Origin: JBLHUT01 sp047629975
GTDB taxonomy: Bacteria; Pseudomonadota; Alphaproteobacteria; Rhodobacterales; Rhodobacteraceae
Reading direction: 5' to 3'
NCBI GenBank assembly: GCA_047629975.1
Contig: JBLHUT010000223.1
Coordinates: 1 to 5,948 of the forward strand
Length of the DNA stretch: 5,948 nucleotides
The translations under genes and the position numbers were made by a program. Under the pieces are notes generated by a model. The model had not been told where the DNA came from and did not search any database. It worked only from the letters and a program-made list of their open reading frames with translations. Numbering within the stretch: the first letter of the stretch is position 1; each line of letters starts with the position of its first letter. Shown here in pieces: positions 1-5,064 of the stretch.

Positions 1-8
1 GCTTTGGT

Positions 9-1103
9 TCAGCGCGCTGCTGCCCAGTCGAGCGCTTCAATTGATCGCGTTAAATAATCAAGCACCTCAGTCGGAGACACGGAATGTCGAGGGTCTGGTG
101 CAAACGCCCGTCCGGCTCTACGGCTGCGGTCGTATAGCGTCTTTGCGCGTGGAACCGCGGCGCGGTTGTAGAGGGCCAGCGCCTCCGGAACGGAGCTGGC
201 GTCGTTGAAAGCCCTCCCGAGGGCCCATGCATCAAGCATGGCCGTATACGCACCTGCGCCCGTGCGCGGGCTGGACAGATGGGCGGCATCGCCCAACAAG
301 GCGATACGGCCAGCGACAACAGGGTCTGCGGCAAACTCCCAGATCGGATGCGGCGTAACCTTGCCGTGTTTCACACAATCCGCCCAGAACTGCGCATTTC
401 GTTGGCCAAACAAGGCCTTGGTCAAAGGCACAAACCACTGGGGAATATCACGCATGGCAGACCCAACCTGTCGGTTGCGTGTCGGTTCCGCCACCTCGGT
501 CTGAGGCATCGCCATGTAGACACCACAGTTCCACAACGGGCCGTCCGGACCCACGCAGGGGAAGCCAAGTGTTTCATAGCGAATGCCATTCACAATTCGA
601 CTGCCAGATGGCGGGCCATCGATGCCTTGCATCGGCACGAGACCTCGCCAAACAGTATACCCCGAATAGACAGGTTGCTTCTGTGTAACAAAGGGTCGGA
701 GTGTTGATTTTCCACCATCTGCCCCAATGATCACGTCAAAGGCTGTGGCATCACCATCAATCACGATCGCGGGCCGATCGCTGCGTGCATCGGCAATCGT
801 TTGGACGTCGGCACCAAAATGCACGCTTTCAGGTGGCAACCCTTGAAAGAGGTAATCCCACAGGTCGCCGTAAAAATGACCGTGGCCTTTGATGGCGCGG
901 TCAGCACTGTCTGGGTTGCCTAGCCGGATCCGGCGAAGCAGGCCAAGATCGACCGACCCAAGCGCGCCGCCACGTTTATCGAACCCTTTGGCAAACAATT
1001 CATAAACCTGCGCGTCAAAGCCAAGCTGGCGCAGGACATTGGCCGCGCTGAGCCCGCCAAGGGATGCGCCGACCACAGCAATCTTGAGAGGAGGAATGCG
1101 CAT
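9..1103 (-). CDS. FAD-dependent aromatic-type monooxygenase (intact copy)
   Basis: Predicted 364-residue flavoprotein hydroxylase of the PHBH/UbiH-like class, which uses NAD(P)H and O2 to hydroxylate small, often aromatic, substrates in the cytoplasm. Seen: an N-terminal Rossmann dinucleotide motif GASLGG (residues 12-17) with the acidic end of strand 2 at E35; the DG motif GADGGKSTLR (127-136); and the GD motif LLGDAAH (269-275), which contacts the FAD ribityl and pyrophosphate. The YSGYTVWRG stretch (146-154) resembles 2,6-dihydroxypyridine or 6-hydroxynicotinate hydroxylases, but the substrate is not determinable. The length is usual for that group. The ATG at 1103 is chosen because it places the Rossmann strand at residues 7-12 and has an AGGG about 9 nt upstream. 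An in-frame start at 1235 would add 44 residues of low-complexity Arg/Ser sequence overlapping the upstream MAPEG gene and is rejected. It follows that gene after 19 nt, so the two are probably co-transcribed. Its N-terminal segment is duplicated at 3518-3628. Confidence 0.9.
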   Translation of the reverse strand: MRIPPLKIAVVGASLGGLSAANVLRQLGFDAQVYELFAKGFDKRGGALGSVDLGLLRRIRLGNPDSADRAIKGHGHFYGDLWDYLFQGLPPESVHFGADVQTIADARSDRPAIVIDGDATAFDVIIGADGGKSTLRPFVTQKQPVYSGYTVWRGLVPMQGIDGPPSGSRIVNGIRYETLGFPCVGPDGPLWNCGVYMAMPQTEVAEPTRNRQVGSAMRDIPQWFVPLTKALFGQRNAQFWADCVKHGKVTPHPIWEFAADPVVAGRIALLGDAAHLSSPRTGAGAYTAMLDAWALGRAFNDASSVPEALALYNRAAVPRAKTLYDRSRRAGRAFAPDPRHSVSPTEVLDYLTRSIEALDWAAAR

Positions 1104-1122
1104 ACCTGCCGACCCTGTACCC

Positions 1123-1692
1123 TTAACCGAAGACGATGTGGAACGCCGCATACAGAAGAGCAAACAGCGACGGTAGGATCGTCGCGTTGAAGCCGTAAGA
1201 ACGGTAGAACGGATGCTTGGGGTAGCCGACCACATACATCAGTCGCCCTGCGATCCAAACAACCAGTAAGGCACGGGTTGCGTCGATGCTTTCGGGAGGC
1301 AGAACGGACGCCAATGCCAGCTGCGCCAGCGCGAAGATCACCGTTTGCTCTAAGGTGTTCAGTGCGATGCGTTGTGCCATATCAAGTGTCGTGCCGGTGC
1401 TGGGGCGATGGCCTTCCTGCCATTTTTCGGCATTGGGCGTGGCGCGGCTGATCGACACCCAAAAGATATGTCCTGTCAGGACCAACCCTGCAAAGGCGAG
1501 ATTTTGACCGACATAGAACAGGTTATCAGTCCGAGATTGAACCCAGCCCACTTGGAAAAGCTGCAGCCACTGCGCCACAATGACAAAAAGGATGGCTGGA
1601 ACCACCACGGTGACCGCCGCTTTGGCGAAGCCTGCCATGATGATTTTAAGGCCCTCATCCGTCGAGGCATCTGCTTCGAGTAATTTAGTCAT
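1123..1692 (-). CDS. MAPEG-family integral membrane protein
   Basis: Predicted 189-residue inner-membrane protein of the MAPEG family (membrane-associated proteins in eicosanoid and glutathione metabolism), whose characterised members include microsomal glutathione transferases and prostaglandin E synthase-1. Seen: hydrophobic segments near residues 19-46, 60-82, 109-132, 140-157 and 168-188; the family-like block NTLEQTVIF (112-120) carrying a conserved-type Glu in the third core helix; and AGRLMYVVGY (148-157) followed by RSYGFNATILPS, the usual MAPEG C-terminal pattern. It is longer than the typical 130-150 residues because of an N-terminal extension of about 45 residues with an additional helix. 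Its ATG overlaps the stop of the upstream thiol-protein gene (ATGA, 1689-1692), indicating translational coupling. Glutathione use is a family-level expectation and is not shown here; many bacterial MAPEG proteins have no known reaction. Confidence 0.85.
   Translation of the reverse strand: MTKLLEADASTDEGLKIIMAGFAKAAVTVVVPAILFVIVAQWLQLFQVGWVQSRTDNLFYVGQNLAFAGLVLTGHIFWVSISRATPNAEKWQEGHRPSTGTTLDMAQRIALNTLEQTVIFALAQLALASVLPPESIDATRALLVVWIAGRLMYVVGYPKHPFYRSYGFNATILPSLFALLYAAFHIVFG
1689..1692 (-). other. ATGA stop/start overlap (translational coupling)
   Basis: On the minus strand the four bases ATGA contain the start codon of the MAPEG gene (1692-1690) and the TGA stop of the redoxin gene (1691-1689). 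This arrangement usually marks co-translation from one mRNA and supports both chosen gene ends. Confidence 0.85.
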
Positions 1693-2240
1693 GTCAGATC
1701 CTTGATCTGGTTGTCAGATTGCTGGTCGGCGACATAATCGCCACGTGCGGGGTAGTTGGCTTTGATCGCAAAATTGACCGCGCCTAGAATATCGCTCGGC
1801 TGTGGGCGGGCGAAAGGCATGGTTTGAACGGATAGGTAAAACAAGGTTTGGTCGGGTTTGACTAAGAAGATGCCCGGTTCTGAAAATACAGCGGGTTCGG
1901 CCTCTCGGATTGATAGGGAGATGTAGAGACCCCAATTGCGGGCGGCTTCCACAGGCAGATCGTAGGCGATGCGCAGGTGCTGCGCCTCGATCTTTTCGGC
2001 CATCGCTTGCGCCTTTTCCTGGCCATCCATGCTGACAGCGAGGGTCGTCACCCCACTGGCCGCGAAGTCTGGTGTCATACGATCAAGCTCTACCAGATAG
2101 CTTGCGCAAATCGGGCAATGCAGCCCGCGGTACGCAACCACGAGCGTCGCAAAATCGGGGGTTTCCTTAGAAAGATCGAAATGATCACCCCCAACAAGTG
2201 GTAGCGAAAGAGTGGGGGTTTGTTGGCGGGGAATAATCAT
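1689..2240 (-). CDS. AhpC/TSA (redoxin) family thiol protein
   Basis: Predicted 183-residue cytoplasmic thioredoxin-fold protein of the AhpC/TSA-redoxin superfamily (peroxiredoxin-like). Seen: strand and active-site region LVVAYRGLHCPIC (33-45) with Cys42 and Cys45 as a CxxC pair and Arg38 nearby; the following helix ASYLVELDRM; a strand with LAVSMDG (67-73); and a Pro at 122 before IFLVKPD, in the place of the fold's cis-Pro loop. The motif differs from the classical peroxiredoxin PxxxTxxC, so it could be a disulfide reductase or peroxidase-like protein of the YRGxxCPxC type rather than a true peroxiredoxin. No signal peptide is visible. The ATG at 2240 has a good AAGGA (2249-2253) 8 nt upstream. 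The stop overlaps the MAPEG start by 4 bp. A 165-bp gap separates it from the gene upstream, so an internal promoter is possible. Confidence 0.85.
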   Translation of the reverse strand: MIIPRQQTPTLSLPLVGGDHFDLSKETPDFATLVVAYRGLHCPICASYLVELDRMTPDFAASGVTTLAVSMDGQEKAQAMAEKIEAQHLRIAYDLPVEAARNWGLYISLSIREAEPAVFSEPGIFLVKPDQTLFYLSVQTMPFARPQPSDILGAVNFAIKANYPARGDYVADQQSDNQIKDLT

Positions 2241-2405
2241 GTGTTTGTTCCTTTTATATCACCGCAACGGCCTTTAAGTCAGCACGAGTTTTTGGTGTTT
2301 GGTTATTGCGTGTTTAGATTCTGCTTAAGCAAGCCAACAGCTGGTCACGCGTTGATGCCGAGATGCCACACCGCAGCGCGACAAGACAAACACGATAGGC
2401 GAAGT
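2241..2405. other. Intergenic region with a 10-bp palindrome
   Basis: This 165-bp gap lies between the NAD(P)-binding gene and the redoxin gene, the largest clean gap inside the minus-strand cluster. It contains the perfect palindrome TGCTTAAGCA at 2322-2331 and, next to the redoxin gene, its ribosome binding site (AAGGA, 2249-2253). I found no convincing -35/-10 pair: a TATAAA at about 2254-2259 on the minus strand sits too close to the start codon to leave the Shine-Dalgarno in the transcript. No terminator-like hairpin with a T run is visible, so read-through from upstream is possible. A short minus-strand open stretch after the 2406 stop has no recognisable homology. Confidence 0.5.
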
Positions 2406-3221
2406 TCAGATCAGGCGATATATCAAGTATGCGAGCACAATGGCTACCGTTGATGCAACGTAGCCAGCGAAACTTGGGGGGTGAATTGCTGACGTCAATG
2501 CATAGCCACAGTACTTTGAGGTCTTCACCGCCTTGTCATCATCGATCAAGGATACGGTGTAAGCAGCCATGTCTTCGAATGTGACCACGGGCGGCCAAGG
2601 CATGATGTCCAACGCAACGACTCTCTTGCCTTCCGACGGCTTGGCCACGATAAGTGGGGGCCTAGTGACCATCCATTCAATGTCACGGGCTGAAGTTTCG
2701 AGATAGCTGATGGCTTCATCGTTATCGATATGGCAACCATGGTCGCCTCTCGTCCTGCCATCGATTTGTCTGACCAATACATGCTTGAGGAAATTAAATT
2801 TCTCCCCTCTCACAACGGATGCTGCACCAGCTTGCACCAACAGTCTCTTTACCCCATGTTCACGCATCCCAGCGTGAACTGCTTTGATGAATGGGGGAAG
2901 AACGCCACCGTGGAAAGACTTGTCGCCCAGCGGCCCTCCAACCAAGCTGATAACCGCCTGCACACCTTTGATCGCAGCGCGCACTGCTTCGGCATCACCG
3001 ACATCACCTTGGACAATCTGCAACCTTTCGTGGGAGATCTGCAACTTGCCCGGTGATCGTACGAAGGCACGTACCGAGTGACCCGCCGCGAGCAAAAGCG
3101 GTACGACCCTCTTGCCGGTATTGCCCGTGGCGCCGAAAACAATGTAGAGCTTGGGAGTTGCAGGCATTTGCGCGCGGAAGGCCGCTTGGCTTTCATCGAG
3201 CTGTAATTGAAGTGTTTGCAT
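2406..3221 (-). CDS. NAD(P)-binding atypical SDR / NmrA-like protein with C-terminal hydrophobic tail
   Basis: Predicted 271-residue Rossmann-fold protein of the atypical/extended SDR group (NmrA-like, NAD(P)H-binding, biliverdin-reductase-B-like). Seen: strand plus glycine motif YIVFGATGNTGKRVV (26-40) with the GATGNTG turn at 30-36; Arg54 in AFVRSP, where NADP-preferring members hold the 2'-phosphate; QGDVGD (71-76); AVISLVGG (89-96); and the late block IEWMVTRPPLIV (181-192), typical of the family. Unusually, residues about 250-271 form a hydrophobic segment (FAGYVASTVAIVLAYLIYRLI) that could be a C-terminal membrane anchor. Family members act as reductases or as non-catalytic redox sensors; the reaction is not readable. 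Start: the ATG at 3221 has AAAGGA (3230-3235) ending 8 nt away, whereas the in-frame TTG at 3227 would leave only 2 nt. The first ~20 residues precede the fold. Its 5' end overlaps an SDR remnant read in another frame. Confidence 0.85.
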   Translation of the reverse strand: MQTLQLQLDESQAAFRAQMPATPKLYIVFGATGNTGKRVVPLLLAAGHSVRAFVRSPGKLQISHERLQIVQGDVGDAEAVRAAIKGVQAVISLVGGPLGDKSFHGGVLPPFIKAVHAGMREHGVKRLLVQAGAASVVRGEKFNFLKHVLVRQIDGRTRGDHGCHIDNDEAISYLETSARDIEWMVTRPPLIVAKPSEGKRVVALDIMPWPPVVTFEDMAAYTVSLIDDDKAVKTSKYCGYALTSAIHPPSFAGYVASTVAIVLAYLIYRLI

Positions 3222-3324
3222 GTGCAATATCCTTTAAATGAAGAATGAAACTTGGGTGGTTGCGCAGGCGCCCTCCGCGCATACCCCGAGAGGTGCCAGT
3301 GATAAGAACGATTTTCTTAGACAT
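3193..3324 (-). pseudogene. Remnant of a short-chain dehydrogenase gene (5' end only)
   Basis: A short open frame of 43 codons begins MSKKIVLITGTSRG, the hallmark first strand and nucleotide-binding turn (TGxxxG type) of classical SDR oxidoreductases. After residue ~15 the family pattern is lost: the expected GxG and following helix are replaced by Arg-rich sequence, and the frame runs into the upstream region and first codons of the NAD(P)-binding gene before stopping. A normal SDR has about 250 residues, so nearly the whole gene is missing. The start keeps a strong Shine-Dalgarno (GGAG, 3331-3334, 6 nt spacing), so a short peptide could still be translated. It lies in the rearranged patch between the truncated monooxygenase and the next intact gene. 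Most likely a deletion scar; a functional small peptide is not excluded but has no support. Confidence 0.6.
3230..3235 (-). promoter_or_regulatory. Ribosome binding site that decides the start of the NAD(P)-binding gene
   Basis: AAAGGA on the minus strand lies 8 nt before the ATG at 3221 and only 2 nt before an in-frame TTG at 3227. Spacing therefore favours the ATG. Confidence 0.7.
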
Positions 3325-3497
3325 TGTTTTCTCCAATTCAAGCGGTTTGCGCGGCCATGAAGGCCTCGAATATTTGTAGGCGTCGGGGGAGTTATCCTTA
3401 AGCCAAGTCGGATCGAGGCGCGGCCCTTCCAGTGAGACCGGGCCGTCGCCGTTCAGCGCCGATTACAAGGCCGCCCAAAGCACAGGCGGCAATGGCC
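3325..3497 (-). other. Scrambled remnant region between truncated monooxygenase and SDR start
   Basis: Beyond the monooxygenase homology (ending near 3497) the minus strand shows pieces that look coding but in shifting frames. One frame, open from 3462 after a TAA at 3465-3463, reads a stretch containing LEGPRLDPTWLKDNSPDA and stays open into the SDR remnant. Another frame ends IFEAFMAAQTA followed by TGA (3340-3338), 13 nt before the SDR-like ATG, the spacing expected of a real upstream gene's C-terminus. One indel would join the two into a single gene tail. I do not recognise the protein. Interpretation: the 3' end of a lost operon gene, now frameshifted and fused to monooxygenase debris. 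Confidence 0.4.
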
Positions 3498-3649
3498 GAT
3501 CCAGCGCGCCGTCCCGGTTTATCGAACCCTTTGGCAACCAGTTCATAAACCTGCACGTCAAAGCCAAGCTGTCGGAGCACATTGGCTGCGCTTAGCCCGC
3601 CAAGGGATGCACCGACGACAGCAATCTTGATATCACGACGGACCGTCAT
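3398..3649 (-). pseudogene. Truncated second copy of the FAD monooxygenase (N-terminal fragment)
   Basis: An 83-codon open frame starts MTVRRDIKIAVVGASLGG and matches the first ~45 residues of the intact monooxygenase at 9-1103. Over the 37 codons from the shared KIAVVG to GFDK only two residues differ (A/V and F/V). At DNA level 10 of 111 positions differ, eight of them silent. Just after the FDK residues a one-base gain followed by a one-base loss scrambles about six codons (PGRRA in place of RGGAL). Similarity fades near 3497, and the remaining ~33 codons are unrelated Arg/Gly-rich sequence ending in TAA. The DG and GD FAD motifs and the substrate domain are all absent, so it cannot be an active hydroxylase. 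Its start is 9 nt after the stop of the GST-like gene, with AGGA overlapping that TAG, so it may still be translated as a short peptide. Confidence 0.8.
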
Positions 3650-3658
3650 GGCGCGGTC

Positions 3659-4423
3659 CTATTTGGTGGTTTTCGGGAACAGCATTTCCAGCGGAACGAT
3701 CTTCTTCATTGCACTGACCCAAGGATCCAGACCAGCCTGCATGACCATGTTGGCAGCAATGGGAGAACCCGCATAAAGATATCCCGCAAGAAAGCCGTAG
3801 AACGACAGATCGCCGTGACCCGGCGCGGTGCCTGCGTGGAATTTGCCCCGCATGGCGCGCTTGAAATCACGCGCAAAAGCCACCTCATCCCCTTCACGGT
3901 GGCCAAGGCCAGAGGTAGCTATGTTGTGGCGTGCCTGTTTGCGTTCCATCCGCTTGAGCATCGGGCCGATCAGCCATTTTATCATCGCCGGTGCGCCGAC
4001 GGTCGCGACCGCCAGACGGGCCCAATCGGTCGAGGTGCAGTGCAGTTTGAACGTAGTATCGAGCTCCAAAACGAGTCGTTCTTCAAACGCTGGGTCCATC
4101 TCAATCCCGATGGCAGGCAGAAGGTTCTGCAAAATGATCCAACTGTCGTTCGCCTGCCGTCCCGTGACGTCGATGACGGGCACCTTTTGATAGCTTGAAT
4201 TGGGCTTGATCCCCTGCGGCTTAGCTTTCAGGAGCTGCTCATGGGTGTAGGGCACGCCTGCGAACACAAGATAGGTGCGCAACTTTGTCGTCGCATGAGA
4301 GAACGCCGGACCATGCACGACCACATCTTTCAGGTCGGACTTACCCGACCATCCAAGCGGTGGGTTCGGGGCGACGCCTTCTGGGTTGGAGCCATCGGGA
4401 AGCATTTGTGTTGATACAGACAT
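3659..4423 (-). CDS. Glutathione S-transferase-fold protein, prostaglandin E synthase-2-like, cysteine-less
   Basis: Predicted 254-residue protein with a thioredoxin/GST N-terminal domain and a helical C-terminal domain. Seen: strand and helix DVVVHGPAFSHATTKLRTYLVFAGVPYTHEQ (33-63); then SSYQKVPVIDVTGRQANDSWIILQNL (76-101), with the cis-Pro motif Val81-Pro82 and the glutathione-site-like Asp93-Ser94; and a C-terminal half with KRMERKQARHN (157-167) and GHGDLSFYGFLAGYL (202-216). These blocks resemble mPGES-2 in order and content (its FSSYRKVP, NDSSVI and ADLAVYG segments). The CPFC redox site of mPGES-2 is replaced by GPAFSHAT, so thiol-disulfide chemistry at that position is unlikely, while glutathione or ligand binding remains possible. 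No membrane segment stands out. The first ~30 residues are a Pro/Gly-rich tail outside the fold. It starts 39 nt after the membrane-protein gene stop with a weak purine-rich RBS, and its TAG overlaps the AGGA used by the truncated monooxygenase frame. Confidence 0.82.
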   Translation of the reverse strand: MSVSTQMLPDGSNPEGVAPNPPLGWSGKSDLKDVVVHGPAFSHATTKLRTYLVFAGVPYTHEQLLKAKPQGIKPNSSYQKVPVIDVTGRQANDSWIILQNLLPAIGIEMDPAFEERLVLELDTTFKLHCTSTDWARLAVATVGAPAMIKWLIGPMLKRMERKQARHNIATSGLGHREGDEVAFARDFKRAMRGKFHAGTAPGHGDLSFYGFLAGYLYAGSPIAANMVMQAGLDPWVSAMKKIVPLEMLFPKTTK

Positions 4424-4462
4424 GGTGAATCTTTCGTTCCAAAGTTTTGAGTTTTACGTGGA

Positions 4463-4882
4463 TTATTTGAGAAAATGACGCATAACGTCGCCGCGGAACA
4501 TCATTAGCGCGACTGTGAGGTTAAAAATCATGCCCAGTCCAATGGCTGTGTAGATGACAGCGGACACCGAGCCTTCGGTCATTTGCGGATAATGCCATTG
4601 TGTGGCCAGCCCATGAGAATAATCAAACGCACCAAGCGCGTTATAGACGATTAATCCGGCCCAGACTTTCGTACCGGTCTTGCGCCACAAAAGATAGATC
4701 ATGACCGGAACTAAAAGGCCGAGAATTGTATCGCTGACCCATGGGGCGAACCAGGCATTTGCATCAACGCCGCCATACATCTCCAAATGGGGGAAATACG
4801 TGGCAACAGAGGCGCGAGAGAAAGTAAGCACCATCATTATGGTCATCAGGATGAACGCGCGGCGGTGGTGTGGTGATTGCAT
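4463..4882 (-). CDS. Small multi-pass membrane protein of unknown function
   Basis: Predicted 139-residue inner-membrane protein; I do not recognise the family. Seen: hydrophobic segments near residues 8-28, 48-66, 72-88 and 107-128, giving about four helices, with a short basic N-terminus (MQSPHHRRAF) and basic C-terminus (RGDVMRHFLK). The loops carry aromatic residues and histidines (HLEMYGGVDANAWFAPW after helix 1; DYSHGLATQWHYPQ at 87-100), which might line a binding pocket, but no known cofactor motif is apparent. It is the first gene downstream of the divergent promoter region and has AAGG 7 nt before the ATG at 4882. Being first in the cluster and adjacent to the regulator, it is probably made under the same control as the enzymes. 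A transporter, quinone-related or scaffold role would be speculation. Confidence 0.75.
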   Translation of the reverse strand: MQSPHHRRAFILMTIMMVLTFSRASVATYFPHLEMYGGVDANAWFAPWVSDTILGLLVPVMIYLLWRKTGTKVWAGLIVYNALGAFDYSHGLATQWHYPQMTEGSVSAVIYTAIGLGMIFNLTVALMMFRGDVMRHFLK

Positions 4883-4954
4883 TTTGCGACCTTCTTGTTG
4901 TGTTATGTCGGTTAAAAAGTAGGAGTGCGATCACCGGGGACCCCAGCGACTGTG

Positions 4955-4983
4955 TTGACATTCTTCGATGATGCGCATTTATG
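4955..4983 (+). promoter_or_regulatory. Possible sigma-70 promoter for the LysR gene
   Basis: A perfect TTGACA (4955-4960) is followed, after 17 bp, by TTTATG (4978-4983), a poor -10 hexamer. It would start a transcript near 4990 with a leader of about 75 nt. The -35 match is good and the -10 match weak. The ATGCGCAT palindrome falls within the spacer and the TGTC-N4-GACA dyad at the start site, which would fit autorepression. Confidence 0.35.
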
Positions 4984-4994
4984 TCATGCGACAA
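4982..4994. promoter_or_regulatory. Candidate LysR box (T-N11-A with TGTC/GACA dyad)
   Basis: TGTCATGCGACA has perfect 4-bp inverted arms with a 4-bp centre, and with the next A it satisfies the T-N11-A rule of LysR-type regulators. Such short motifs occur by chance, so the divergent location is the main support. Confidence 0.35.
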
Positions 4995-5064
4995 AATAAC
5001 AACATAGATACCGATTTGCGCATCCGATGTGCGAATCCGTGACATCCCGAAGGATGGGAAAACG

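Larger units (their letters stand above)
4883..5064. promoter_or_regulatory. Divergent promoter/operator region between the LysR gene and the enzyme cluster
   Basis: This 182-bp gap between divergently oriented genes is the usual place for LysR-type control of both sides. It contains several small symmetric or repeated elements: TGTC-N4-GACA at 4982-4993, which also fits a T-N11-A LysR box (T4982, A4994); the perfect palindrome ATGCGCAT at 4971-4978; a direct repeat of an 11-mer at 5016-5026 and 5029-5039 (9 of 11 identical, 13-bp period); and a rough inverted pair at 4895-4910 and 4989-5004. Binding is inferred from layout and symmetry only. Confidence 0.55.

Noticed and set aside
279..707. 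Plus-strand open frame of 142 codons opposite the monooxygenase
   Set aside because: It is antisense to a gene with clear family motifs, its translation has no recognisable domain, and it is explained as a codon-bias shadow.
1104..1235. 44-residue N-terminal extension of the intact monooxygenase
   Set aside because: It overlaps the MAPEG coding sequence, is Arg/Ser-rich and unlike the family, and the ATG at 1103 puts the FAD motif at the normal position.
2220..2453. Plus-strand open frame across the mid-cluster gap
   Set aside because: It overlaps the ends of two real genes on the other strand, has no domain, and has a Cys/His-rich random-looking composition.
3222..3227. TTG start at 3227 for the NAD(P)-binding gene
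   Set aside because: The Shine-Dalgarno would be only 2 nt away; the ATG at 3221 has 8-nt spacing.
3422..3444. GGCCC/GGGCC hairpin in the decayed patch
   Set aside because: Only a 5-bp stem with a 13-nt loop and no T tract, so not a credible terminator.
3815..4198. Two overlapping plus-strand open frames opposite the GST-like gene
   Set aside because: Both are antisense shadows of a gene with recognisable fold blocks; neither shows a domain.
4936..4944. GGGGACCCC dyad in the promoter region
   Set aside because: It is a one-base-centre palindrome too short to form a hairpin and matches no operator I recognise; left within the general intergenic entry.
5029..5064. GTG start at 5029 for the LysR gene
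   Set aside because: The added 12 residues are polar and outside the HTH, and the ATG at 5065 has a better placed ribosome binding site.
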